From NCBI GenBank assembly GCA_943370285.1, contig CALRQJ020000009.1, positions 1 to 64,000 on the forward strand: a DNA stretch of 64,000 nucleotides, written 5' to 3'. The translations under genes were made by a program, and so were the position numbers. This DNA is from CALRQJ02 sp943370285. GTDB lineage: Bacteria; Bacteroidota; Bacteroidia; Chitinophagales; Chitinophagaceae. This document shows, in pieces, positions 39,716-48,891 of this stretch (position 1 is its first letter; each line of letters opens with the position of its first letter). The notes below the pieces were generated by a model. That model was not told the DNA's origin. It did not search any database and saw only the letters and a program-made list of their open reading frames with translations.

Positions 39716-40522
39716 TTGAAAGCCTCCTTACATATTGAAGCTTTTGCAGCAAACGGAATTACGCATTTGAGTAAATGTTTTTGTTCGCCACCATTTAAAG
39801 TAATGAATATTACTGAAGACAAATCTGCTGCCGAATTATTACTGATGGTTATGAGTGCTTCACCCGGAATTTTAGATGGCGATGAATATGATATCAACAT
39901 TGTGTTAGACAAAAACAGCCGTCTGCAACTGTGTACACAAGCATACCAACGATTGTTTCAGATGAAAATTGGTGCATCGCAATACATGAAAGTGACAGTT
40001 GGTGAAAAAGCTTCGTTTGTTTATTTGCCACATCCAACTGTACCACATGAAGCATCTATATATAAAGCAATTACAGAAGTTAGACTTGCAAAACATGCTA
40101 CACTCATAATGGGTGAAATACTTACCTGCGGCAGAAAATTGAATGATGAAGTATTTGCTTTTAGCACCTATCAAAATATCATTCAAATATATCAAAATGA
40201 CCAACTTATCATTAGAGAAAATTTGTTGATGATGCCGGCTTTAATTGAGCCAAGCGTTATTGGTCAGTTAGAAGGATATACACACCAAGCTAGTTTAATT
40301 GTCATACAACCATTTATATCCATCAATGAAACTGCCGATACAATTCATGCCCTCCTAACAGAAGAAAACGATATTGAGTTTGGTATTTCTACCACACATC
40401 ATCAAGGATTAATCATTCGTATATTGGGTTATAAAGCTGCCCAATTGCATGATTGCCTGAATACTATTGCTGACATTATTAAGAGTATGACCAATGCACC
40501 AAGTCATCCAGAAAATGTATAA
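39716..40522 (+). CDS. ureD: Urease accessory protein UreD (UreH)
   Basis: A 268-residue protein with the UreD pattern PPFKVMNI near the start, MVMSASPGILDGDEYDINIVL (about 40-60) and LPHPTVPHEASIY. It is the scaffold that docks UreF/UreG on apo-urease. No ATG is available near the conserved N-terminus; the start is a TTG immediately after the ureG TAA, with no gap, so translation probably depends on ureG. The order E-F-G-D, with D last, is typical of many urease operons outside Klebsiella. Confidence 0.92.
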   Translation: MKASLHIEAFAANGITHLSKCFCSPPFKVMNITEDKSAAELLLMVMSASPGILDGDEYDINIVLDKNSRLQLCTQAYQRLFQMKIGASQYMKVTVGEKASFVYLPHPTVPHEASIYKAITEVRLAKHATLIMGEILTCGRKLNDEVFAFSTYQNIIQIYQNDQLIIRENLLMMPALIEPSVIGQLEGYTHQASLIVIQPFISINETADTIHALLTEENDIEFGISTTHHQGLIIRILGYKAAQLHDCLNTIADIIKSMTNAPSHPENV

Positions 40523-40524
40523 CT

Positions 40525-41226
40525 ATGCCAACTGATATACAACTTTTATTACCTGCCGCCGCATCAATTGCACTCTTACATACCATAGCCGGACCTGATC
40601 ATTATCTTCCTTTTATTGCTTTAGCAAAAACAAGAAATTGGAGTGTGGGCAAAACTATATTTTGGGTGATTACATGTGGCTGTGGCCATGTGTGGAGTTC
40701 TGTGGTGCTAGGCTTAGGTGGTGCTGCGTTAGGTTGGAGTATATCATCTTTGCAAATAGTAGAAGGAATTAGAGGTGGAATTGCAGGCTGGGCATTGCTT
40801 GTATTTGGATTAGCATATATGATTTGGGGATTTTGGAATATTCATAAAAATAAATCGCACAAACATTTTGACGAATATGAAAACGGAGAATTATATGTAT
40901 ACGAACACAAACACGGTCAAGCAGTACAATCATCTGAGCGACATAAAGTAACACCTTGGGTAATGTTTTTGATTTTCTTACTTGGCCCATGCGAACCGAT
41001 GATTCCACTTTTATTTTATCCTGCTGCACAAGCTTCTTGGAGTGGAATGCTTACAGTAATCATTACCTATACTATATGTACTTTAATTGCCATGATTGCT
41101 ATGGTATTAATTGGCTATTACAGTATCAACATTTTCAAATCCGCTGTACTAGAAAGATTTATGCATCCATTAGGAGGAGCAGCCATATTAATTTGCGGTA
41201 TTGGAATGGTGTTTATTGGTTGGTAA
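40525..41226 (+). CDS. Nickel permease-like membrane protein (UreH/NicO type)
   Basis: A 233-residue protein with six predicted helices in two halves, joined by a cytoplasmic His/Lys/Asp-rich loop (KNKSHKHFDEYE; EHKHGQ). The first helix contains HTIAGPDHYLPF, like the H-x-x-x-x-D-H motif of NiCoT/NicO and UreH permeases. Later LGPCEPMIPLLFYPA is a paired metal-site motif. It starts 2 bases after ureD, so it is the last gene of the operon and most likely supplies nickel to urease. Family placement as sulfite-exporter-like/UreH is by eye; transport of nickel is inferred from context. Confidence 0.82.
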   Translation: MPTDIQLLLPAAASIALLHTIAGPDHYLPFIALAKTRNWSVGKTIFWVITCGCGHVWSSVVLGLGGAALGWSISSLQIVEGIRGGIAGWALLVFGLAYMIWGFWNIHKNKSHKHFDEYENGELYVYEHKHGQAVQSSERHKVTPWVMFLIFLLGPCEPMIPLLFYPAAQASWSGMLTVIITYTICTLIAMIAMVLIGYYSINIFKSAVLERFMHPLGGAAILICGIGMVFIGW

Positions 41227-41262
41227 AAAAAACGGCACCGAAAATTAATCCGGCACCGTTTG
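41225..41262 (-). terminator. Terminator of the glutamine synthetase transcript
   Basis: Stem AACGGTGCCG / CGGTGCCGTT on the minus strand, closed by two tandem G-U pairs, then eight T's. The plus-strand copy has C-A mismatches and no T-tract, so it acts for glnN, not for the urease operon. Confidence 0.8.
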
Positions 41263-41287
41263 GGTTGCTTGCTAAACCCCCAAGTTC

Positions 41288-43477
41288 TTATCTTAAAAAT
41301 AACATTTCTCTATACTTAGGCAAACTCCAATCATCATCATTTACTAAATGTTCAAGTTTATCTACATGGTAGCGAATGTCATCAAAAAACTGTTGCTTAA
41401 CATCTGTGTCATAAGCAATAGCCTTAGCTCTTGTATCAGCAATGTTATTGGCCACTTTTCTAGCTTCTACCATAGCATCTACTTTTTTATACACCGCTTG
41501 TATATGCTCACTTACTGCTTTTAAAATAGCCAATTGACTTTCATAGGCAATTGCATCTAAACCGGCTGCTTTTAACCCATTGATATTTTGTAACAACTCA
41601 TTTTGATATTTTACTGCAACAGGAATGATATGATTAATCGCTAAATCACCCATTACCCTTGCTTCAATCTGTACTTTTTTAATGTACTTCTCTAATTCAA
41701 TCTCATAACGGGCTTCTAATTCTGCATGGTTGTACACATTGTTATGTTCAAATAAAGCTTTAGCCTTATCTGTAATCATAGCATCTAAAGCTGCTGGTGT
41801 AGTTTTAAGATTTGGCAAACCGCGGCGTTCTGCCTCTTGGTGCCACTCTTCGCTATAACCATCTCCTTCAAATAATACTTTTTTGCTATCTACAATATAT
41901 TTGCGAATAACATGCATGACAGCTACTTCTTTCTTCTCTCCTTTTTCAATTAAAGCATCCACTTCTGTTTTAAAATTCTTAAGCGTTTCGGCTACAATCA
42001 CATTAAGAATAGTCATAGGATTAGCACAATTAGCCGAAGAACCAACTGCTCTAAACTCAAACTTATTACCGGTAAAAGCAAAAGGAGAAGTACGATTACG
42101 ATCTGTATTATCCATCAACAATTCAGGAATAGAACGATGAATATCAAGTTTCAAAATCGCTTCGTCTTGTTCATCAAACTTATCTCCCACTCTAGCTTCT
42201 ACGTCATCTAATAATTTAGCCAAATATTGTCCCACAAAAACAGAGATTATGGCTGGCGGTGCTTCATTGGCGCCTAAACGATGATCGTTAGCAGCAGATG
42301 CAATTGAAGCTCTCAGCAAATCAGCATAATCATGAACTGCCTTAATGGTATTCACAAAAAAGGTAAGAAACATTAAATTATTTTTCGGCGTTTTACCCGG
42401 TGCTAATAAGTTAACACCAGTGTCTGTTGCCATGCTCCAGTTATTGTGCTTACCATTTCCGTTAATACCTGCAAATGGTTTTTCGTGTTGCAATACCCTT
42501 AGTTTATGACGCTTGGCCACTCGGCTCATCACATCCATTAACAAAGTATTATGATCAACTGCAATATTTACTTCTTCAAAAATGGGGGCACACTCAAATT
42601 GTGCAGGTGCTACTTCGTTATGACGAGTTCTTAACGGAATACCTAACTTATAACTTTCAGTTTCGAAATCTCTCATAAAGGCATAGACCCTTTCCGGAAT
42701 CGATCCAAAATAATGGTCTTCTAATTGCTGCCCTTTAGCCGGAGCTGCGCCAAACACGGTTCTACCGCATTGCACTAAATCTGGCCTGGCATTGGCTAAT
42801 GCTTCATCAATTACAAAATATTCTTGTTCCCAGCCTAAAGTGGCAGTTACTTTGGTTACATTTTTATCAAAAAAATGACATACATCTACAGCCGCTTTGT
42901 TTAGAGATTCTAATGCCTTTAATAATGGAGCTTTGTAATCTAATGATTCTCCTGTGTACGAAATAAATATAGTTGGAATACATAATGTTTTTCCTTGCCC
43001 TATTTCTATGATGAATGCCGGAGAGGAAGGATCCCAAGCGGTATATCCTCTAGCTTCGAAAGTGGCTCTTAGTCCACCATTGGGGAATGAAGATGCATCC
43101 GGCTCTTGTTGAATCAACGCCGCACCATCAAACTCTTCAATGGCGGTTCCATCACTTTTTAATGTAAAAAAAGAATCATGTTTTTCTGCCGTTGTACCTG
43201 TTAATGGCTGAAACCAATGTGTAAAGTGTGTAACACCTTTACTCTCAGCCCAAGCTCTGAGCCCACTGGCAATTTGACTAGCAACTGCTCTATCAATCTT
43301 TTTTCCGCCTTTGATGCTGCCTACTAAACTTTTATAGGCTTCATCGCTTAAAAATTCACGAGCAGTTTTTAAAGTAAAAACATGCTCACCAAAAATAGCA
43401 GTCACTTTACTACTACTTGGCACTTTTACCTCTTCTGTTTGACCGGTAAGATTTGTAATTGCTTGAAATCTCAACAT
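41288..43477 (-). CDS. glnN: Glutamine synthetase type III
   Basis: A 729-residue enzyme of the GSIII family found in Bacteroidota and cyanobacteria, much longer than GSI (about 470). Recognisable segments are GWEQEYFVID (metal-binding Glu), ARHNEVAPAQFECAPI as RTRHNEVAPAQFE, NGNGKHNNWS, and GANEAPPAIIS with NRTSPFAFTGNKFEFRAVGSS near residues 440-480. It makes glutamine from glutamate and ammonia with ATP. The gene is at the end of the amt-porin-glnN cluster, convergent with the urease operon that produces its substrate ammonia. Confidence 0.97.
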   Translation of the reverse strand: MLRFQAITNLTGQTEEVKVPSSSKVTAIFGEHVFTLKTAREFLSDEAYKSLVGSIKGGKKIDRAVASQIASGLRAWAESKGVTHFTHWFQPLTGTTAEKHDSFFTLKSDGTAIEEFDGAALIQQEPDASSFPNGGLRATFEARGYTAWDPSSPAFIIEIGQGKTLCIPTIFISYTGESLDYKAPLLKALESLNKAAVDVCHFFDKNVTKVTATLGWEQEYFVIDEALANARPDLVQCGRTVFGAAPAKGQQLEDHYFGSIPERVYAFMRDFETESYKLGIPLRTRHNEVAPAQFECAPIFEEVNIAVDHNTLLMDVMSRVAKRHKLRVLQHEKPFAGINGNGKHNNWSMATDTGVNLLAPGKTPKNNLMFLTFFVNTIKAVHDYADLLRASIASAANDHRLGANEAPPAIISVFVGQYLAKLLDDVEARVGDKFDEQDEAILKLDIHRSIPELLMDNTDRNRTSPFAFTGNKFEFRAVGSSANCANPMTILNVIVAETLKNFKTEVDALIEKGEKKEVAVMHVIRKYIVDSKKVLFEGDGYSEEWHQEAERRGLPNLKTTPAALDAMITDKAKALFEHNNVYNHAELEARYEIELEKYIKKVQIEARVMGDLAINHIIPVAVKYQNELLQNINGLKAAGLDAIAYESQLAILKAVSEHIQAVYKKVDAMVEARKVANNIADTRAKAIAYDTDVKQQFFDDIRYHVDKLEHLVNDDDWSLPKYREMLFLR

Positions 43478-43532
43478 AACAATCTATTGTTTTTATGTTA
43501 TAAAATATACGAACCAGATTTGTCTTGTATAA

Positions 43533-43565
43533 CATTTGCCTGATGAGAAACCCATCAGGCAAATG
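43533..43565. other. Perfect inverted repeat upstream of glutamine synthetase
   Basis: CATTTGCCTGATG and its exact complement, 13 bp with a 7-nt loop, between the porin stop and the glnN start. There is no T-tract on either strand worth the name, so it may be a weak terminator for the porin or a regulatory hairpin for glnN. Confidence 0.6.
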
Positions 43566-43607
43566 AAAATGTGTTAAAAACCGGCTGGTATATTATCTAC
43601 TCTAATA

Positions 43608-44660
43608 TTAGAATTTATAAACCCCAGCTAGTATAAAAGATGCAGCAGATTTTGTTGCCGCACCGGATGATTTTGAAAACACCGGATTGCTGGCATTATC
43701 AATCCTTATTTCAGGAATGATGGTTAAGTTGCTTACTTTGAAATTGGCAGATAATGTGGAAGAGAAAACTGTTCCACTACCAAGTCCTACAGCTGTCAAC
43801 TCTTTTTTATCGCTAAACAATTCATTTCTGAATGTTAATCCGAAAGTAGAAGTTGGATCATAATTGAGATATAGTGCAGAACCATACCAACTTTGAGCAT
43901 CTTCCCACTTCTTATTTACTTGAGCAGCAACAAACTGTGCAGTTCCGTTGTAACCAATCGAAAATTTATCAGCAACAGCATAAGTAAGTACAACATCTGC
44001 TTGATTTAATCTGCCGGTATCTGATGTTTTACCACCTTGATAATTGACATACAGTTTTAATTTATCATCGCTAGATGCAGTTGCAAACTGTGCAATAGCA
44101 AATTTCTTAGCACCGGAAGCTGACTTTAAATCGGTTGGATTAGCAATACCCACCATTAAAGCACTTTTTTTGCCTACAGCAAATTCTGCTTTTACCCCTG
44201 TGTGAAAGAACGGTCCGTAAGAGAACATATACGACATGCTATAATTACGATTACCAAAGGCATCTACTAATTCATAACCAACATGCGTTGCCCAACTTCC
44301 GGCAGTTAATTTTACGCCATTAGCTATAGCATATGAAATGTACAATTGCTTGATAGCCAACATTGTATTTGCATCATTATAAGAAAACTCTTCTGCCCTA
44401 CGGCCAAAACCTAAATCTGCTACCATCGACACTTTTCCGGCTGAATGTTCTGCTTTTAAAGACGCCATACCCAACTCAAAAGAGTTATGAGAATTGGTAA
44501 AACTGGTTTTGTTGTTTCCTACTGTCTTATTAAAATCATACTTATAATATACATCGGCAGAGCCGGATAAAGTAAAAGTTGATTTAGCTGTTGAATCTTG
44601 TGCATTTACGCTTACAATAGCTGACATGGCAACTAATGTTGCTGAAATTTTCTTTAACAT
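43608..44660 (-). CDS. Beta-barrel porin (OmpL-like, BBP2 type)
   Basis: A 350-residue protein with a signal peptide (about 1-21, VSVNAQ) and a barrel of about 16 strands. FTLSGSADVYYKYDFN and SFELGMASLKAEH open it, and TAGSWATHVGYELVDA is typical of the putative porin-2 (BBP2) family; it ends with ILAGVYKF. Its place between amt and glnN suggests that it passes small nitrogenous solutes through the outer membrane, which is inference. Separated from amt by 74 bases. Confidence 0.85.
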   Translation of the reverse strand: MLKKISATLVAMSAIVSVNAQDSTAKSTFTLSGSADVYYKYDFNKTVGNNKTSFTNSHNSFELGMASLKAEHSAGKVSMVADLGFGRRAEEFSYNDANTMLAIKQLYISYAIANGVKLTAGSWATHVGYELVDAFGNRNYSMSYMFSYGPFFHTGVKAEFAVGKKSALMVGIANPTDLKSASGAKKFAIAQFATASSDDKLKLYVNYQGGKTSDTGRLNQADVVLTYAVADKFSIGYNGTAQFVAAQVNKKWEDAQSWYGSALYLNYDPTSTFGLTFRNELFSDKKELTAVGLGSGTVFSSTLSANFKVSNLTIIPEIRIDNASNPVFSKSSGAATKSAASFILAGVYKF

Positions 44661-44734
44661 TGCAATGGATTTTTTTAGTTAATAATGAAAAGGTGTAGCA
44701 TTCGGCTAATGGTTCAGATTAGCTGAAATAAATG

Positions 44735-46123
44735 CTATGCCTTTTCTACTTCTTGAAGTTCACCGTTTTGATTTGCTACCAATAAAGTGCCCTGTAAATA
44801 TTTTTCATTATGCTGACTAGCATCTAAGCCAATTTCTTCGTCGGCAGAGCTAACTCGAATTGGTAGAATAAAATTGATGAATTTGAAGATGGCAAATGAT
44901 ACCGCAAAACTGTACAATACCACTATACCAAGACCTTTTAATTGGGTAATAAAGAATTCTACATTACCATAAAACAGACCATCATTACCAGCACCATTAA
45001 CGGTTTTGGTAGCGAAAATACCTGTCATCAACATACCTACCATACCACCAATACCATGGCAAGGAAATACGTCTAATGTATCATCCAATGAAGATTTTTG
45101 CTTGTAATAAACAGCAATATTTGAAACGATTGCTGCAATGACACCTACAAAAATACTTTGCGGTATGGCCACAAAACCAGCAGCAGGTGTAATAGCAACT
45201 AAACCTACTACCGCACCAATACAAAAACCAAGTACGGAAGGTTTTTTGCCACGCAGCACATCAAAGAACATCCATGACAAACCGGCGGCAGCAGCAGCAG
45301 TGTTGGTAGTAGCAAATGCTGAAACAGATAAGGCGTTTGCACCCAATGCAGAGCCTGCATTAAAACCAAACCAACCAAACCATAGTAAACCGGTACCGAT
45401 TAATACATATGGTATATTGGCAGGTGGAATTTCTTTTTGATCAATATGGGTTTGACGACGCTTTAAAACAATAGCTCCGGCTAATGCGGCACAACCGGCA
45501 GAAATATGTACCACTGTACCTCCTGCAAAGTCTAACACACCCATTTTGAACAAAAATCCTTCAGGATGCCATGTCCAATGAGCAATGGGAGCATATACTA
45601 ATAAACTAAATAATACGATAAATAAAGTGTATGCACTGAACTTGATACGTTCAGCCACCGCTCCTACAACAAGACCAGGAGTAATGATGGCGAACATCAA
45701 TTGAAATAACGCAAATAATGCCAAAGGAATGGTTGGCGCTAAACTCCAAGGGCCACTCGACATTACACCTTTAAAAAACAAATGGGTCGAGGGACTTCCT
45801 ATAAAACCACCTACACTTTCACCAAAGCAAAGGCTATAACCTACCGTTACCCAAAGAATACTAACGATACCTGCAGCTACCACACTTTTCATCATGGTTG
45901 ACAATACATTCTTACGATGCACCATACCACCATAAAAGAATGCTAAGCCGGGAGTCATTAAGAACACCAAAGCGGTGGCAACAATGATCCAACCAATATC
46001 GGCGGCATTATACACTTTGGCTGCATCATCAAAAGTGGTGACTGATGGCACAAATAAGGCCGCAATTGCGATTGCAGCCAGCACAAGGAAAGGGACTAAG
46101 TTTCTCGGAGTGAATTTGATCAT
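44735..46123 (-). CDS. amt: Ammonium transporter Amt
   Basis: A 462-residue inner-membrane protein with the usual 11 helices, preceded by an extra N-terminal hydrophobic segment. The signature DFAGGTVVHISAGCAALAGA (about 195-215) carries the first pore His; GWFGFNAGSAL and the second pore region with CHGIGGMVGMLMTGIFA (near 350) are clear. No PII gene (glnK) is adjacent, unlike in most bacteria. It heads the amt-porin-glnN cluster. Confidence 0.97.
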   Translation of the reverse strand: MIKFTPRNLVPFLVLAAIAIAALFVPSVTTFDDAAKVYNAADIGWIIVATALVFLMTPGLAFFYGGMVHRKNVLSTMMKSVVAAGIVSILWVTVGYSLCFGESVGGFIGSPSTHLFFKGVMSSGPWSLAPTIPLALFALFQLMFAIITPGLVVGAVAERIKFSAYTLFIVLFSLLVYAPIAHWTWHPEGFLFKMGVLDFAGGTVVHISAGCAALAGAIVLKRRQTHIDQKEIPPANIPYVLIGTGLLWFGWFGFNAGSALGANALSVSAFATTNTAAAAAGLSWMFFDVLRGKKPSVLGFCIGAVVGLVAITPAAGFVAIPQSIFVGVIAAIVSNIAVYYKQKSSLDDTLDVFPCHGIGGMVGMLMTGIFATKTVNGAGNDGLFYGNVEFFITQLKGLGIVVLYSFAVSFAIFKFINFILPIRVSSADEEIGLDASQHNEKYLQGTLLVANQNGELQEVEKA

Positions 46124-46459
46124 AGTTGGTTGCTTTTTGTATTACAATTAATAAAATAACTAATTATTGATTACAATTTATCAAAAAAGTAACCCACTTT
46201 TTACATTTTTATATACATATATTTTATTGTTATTTTTATATTTAAATTAGATTAAAAACAAAGCAAACGAGCTTTATTGTTTGATTATCAGTTATTTATG
46301 AAACAATTTAATGAGAAATTATTTTGAATTATAGCCTCTTTTATAATATTACGATACAATTAATGTATTTATTTTTGGGAAAATGCATTGATTTTATTCA
46401 GCCAAATTCCCTGAATATATACATAGAATTAATTACAATACAAAGACTAAATCAAGCGA
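46124..46459. promoter_or_regulatory. Long AT-rich intergenic region upstream of amt
   Basis: 336 bases without a gene, very AT-rich, with runs of T and TATA-like stretches. I find no exact TAnnTTTG facing amt (TACTTTTT at about 46183-46195 is the nearest), no sigma-54 consensus and no strong terminator. The amt promoter must lie here but cannot be placed. Confidence 0.5.
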
Positions 46460-48814
46460 TTAAAACTTGATATTCCATGTCACAGATGGAATAATGGGGA
46501 ATAAAGAGACCTGTTTTGCTTCAATCTGTTGTGTACCGGACTGATTATCAAGGCTTTGATCAAAATAGATAAAGTAAGGGTTTAGCCTGCTATATACATT
46601 ATAGATACTAAACACCCAATTACTCTTATATTTTCGAGGTTTTTTGTAGTTTGGCGTATAGGTGGCAGCAATATCTACCCGATGGTATGGGTTTAGTCGG
46701 TAAGAATTGATTCTACCGAATTCTTGTGTTAATACACCACCAACAAAGTAAAATCGTTCGGGTACGGTGGTGGCATTACCTGTTCCATAAACAAATACAG
46801 ATGAAAATTTCCACCTATTGTTGAGTGTGTACATGCCTACAATAGACATATCGTGGCGACGATCAAATTTGCTCGGATATTTCAGCCCATCATTCAAATC
46901 AGGAAATTTTCGCCAAGTCCAACTCAGCGTATAACCAATCCAACCTGTAAACCGACCCTTTACCTTATTTATAAAGAACTCAGCACCATAACTCCATCCT
47001 TTTCCAAATACAAATTCTTCCTCCGGATCTTTTAATGAGGGTGTATAACCTTCACGGTATTCTATTTGGTTTTGCATGTCTTTATAATAGACTTCCACCG
47101 AAGTTTCAAACATATTATTCGCAAAATTCTTAAAGAAACCGGCTGCATATTGCCAACTAATCTGCGGTTGCACCCTAAATGTGCTTGGCACCCACAGATC
47201 GGTAGGTAAGGTTGATCCAGCATTACTTACTAAATGAATGTATTGGAGATTTCGGGTTACAGCTGCTTTAAAAGAGGTATTATCATCAATAGCATAACGA
47301 AGTGTAGCTCTTGGCTCCCACCCGCCGTAGGCTTTAACGGGTTTTCCACTACCATAATAAATACTGTCAATTTTATTGCCGTTAGCATCTGTGATATACC
47401 TTGTGTATCTGCCCACTTGAATAAAACTACTGTAACGAATGCCATAATTCAGCTTTAGTTTGGAATTAATCTCCCAGTCATCTTGCAAATAAATGGCTAA
47501 CTCATTGGCATACTTTTTATTGGAATTATTGGGTGCAAACACAGTTGTGTCTTGCTGTCCACTTAAAATATTAGGCAAAAATGTGTGGAAGGTATAGGCT
47601 GCGCCGAATTTTATTTTATGTTCCGGAACCGGATAAAAATCTAAATCGTATTTGGCGTTTATATCTCTAATACCAGAGGATAATTTCAATTGAAAATCAT
47701 TTTGTCTGGCATTGAAAGCAAAATTGTAATCATTGTATACCAATGTAGCGTTAGAGAACAATTTGTTGTTGAAGATATGATTCCATCTTAGCGTTGCCGT
47801 AGCATTTCCCCAAGGCACATTCGTTGAAAATGAACGTTTTGAATTATTGAAATCAAATACATCTTTACCAAAATAACCACTTAAGTAAAGTCTGTCTTTT
47901 TCAGAAATTTTATAGTTGATTTTGGCATTCAAATCATAGAAATAATAGCCGGAGCCGTAAAAGCTATTGTCTTCTTTGATAAATGGTTTTACCAAAGCAT
48001 CAACATAGGTTCTTCTAGCCGAAACCATGAACGAAGCTTTATCTTTTTTAACAGGACCTTGGATAGAAAATCTCGAAGCAATCAAGCCAATACCTGCATC
48101 AACCTCTGTTTTATTCATATTACCCTCTTTCATGGTAACATCAACCACAGAAGACAATCTGCTACCATATTGTGCCGGCATTCCCCCTTTTATCAGAGAC
48201 ACATTTTTGATGGCATCGGCATTGAAAACAGAGAAAAAACCGAATAAATGCCCTGTATTGTAGACCACTGCATCATCTAACAAAATTAAATTTTGATCGG
48301 GACCACCACCTCTTACATAAAAACCGGCATTGCCCTCTCCTGCATTTCTTACTCCAGGCAACAGCTGCAAGGTTTTTAAAATATCTACTTCACCTAAAAA
48401 TGAAGGCAGGGCTTTAGCTGTGGCTACACTCAAATCAATTTTGCCCATTTGAGCGGCCTTAATATTGTTTTCTCTTTTTCTGCTGGTTACCACTACATTA
48501 TTTTCGACTAATACTTTTGGGGCAAGCAGTATGTTGAGTTGTTTATTTTTTGTAAGATCAATGGAAATGGTGGCAGAAGTATAACCAACAAAACTAACCA
48601 CAACGGTATAAGTAGCCGGTTTTAAGCTGATAGAATAAAAGCCATATTGATTGGTAGAAATACCTTTATCGGTTCCTTTAATAGCAATATTGGCTCCAAT
48701 CAATGTTTCGCTGCTCAGAGAATCTTTTACATAGCCACTTAAAGTAACCCTATCTTGAGCCAATGCCAGTAAGCTACAACCCAATCCTATAATCAGTACA
48801 ATCAGTTTATTCAT
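46460..48814 (-). CDS. TonB-dependent outer-membrane receptor
   Basis: A 784-residue protein. It has a signal peptide (about 1-19, SLLALAQ), a carboxypeptidase-regulatory-like domain (about 22-105, VTLSGYVKDSLSSETLIGANI), a plug (about 125-230, with AGFYVRGGGPDQNLILLDDAVVY split over two strands), and a barrel ending VTWNIKF. The plug and barrel resemble receptors of the CirA/FecA-like Bacteroidota group, without SusC features and without a SusD partner. The substrate is unknown. It lies 78 bases downstream of a DUF3347 gene but behind that gene's terminator. Confidence 0.92.
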   Translation of the reverse strand: MNKLIVLIIGLGCSLLALAQDRVTLSGYVKDSLSSETLIGANIAIKGTDKGISTNQYGFYSISLKPATYTVVVSFVGYTSATISIDLTKNKQLNILLAPKVLVENNVVVTSRKRENNIKAAQMGKIDLSVATAKALPSFLGEVDILKTLQLLPGVRNAGEGNAGFYVRGGGPDQNLILLDDAVVYNTGHLFGFFSVFNADAIKNVSLIKGGMPAQYGSRLSSVVDVTMKEGNMNKTEVDAGIGLIASRFSIQGPVKKDKASFMVSARRTYVDALVKPFIKEDNSFYGSGYYFYDLNAKINYKISEKDRLYLSGYFGKDVFDFNNSKRSFSTNVPWGNATATLRWNHIFNNKLFSNATLVYNDYNFAFNARQNDFQLKLSSGIRDINAKYDLDFYPVPEHKIKFGAAYTFHTFLPNILSGQQDTTVFAPNNSNKKYANELAIYLQDDWEINSKLKLNYGIRYSSFIQVGRYTRYITDANGNKIDSIYYGSGKPVKAYGGWEPRATLRYAIDDNTSFKAAVTRNLQYIHLVSNAGSTLPTDLWVPSTFRVQPQISWQYAAGFFKNFANNMFETSVEVYYKDMQNQIEYREGYTPSLKDPEEEFVFGKGWSYGAEFFINKVKGRFTGWIGYTLSWTWRKFPDLNDGLKYPSKFDRRHDMSIVGMYTLNNRWKFSSVFVYGTGNATTVPERFYFVGGVLTQEFGRINSYRLNPYHRVDIAATYTPNYKKPRKYKSNWVFSIYNVYSRLNPYFIYFDQSLDNQSGTQQIEAKQVSLFPIIPSVTWNIKF

Positions 48815-48835
48815 AATAAAGCGTCAGTGAAATAA

Positions 48836-48874
48836 CACAAAAAAACCTCCGGGGTTTTAACATCCCGAAGGTTT
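48836..48874 (-). terminator. Terminator after the DUF3347 gene
   Basis: On the minus strand, stem AAACCTTCGGG / CCCGGAGGTTT with one G-U pair, followed by seven T's. It lies 20 bases after the stop. Confidence 0.85.
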
Positions 48875-48891
48875 ATCAATAAATTATCAAA

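Noticed and set aside
45138..45440. Plus-strand frame opposite amt
   Set aside because: Antisense shadow of a conserved transporter.
46124..46459. A hidden small gene in the long gap upstream of amt
   Set aside because: All frames are short and very AT-rich, with no start plus protein-like sequence.
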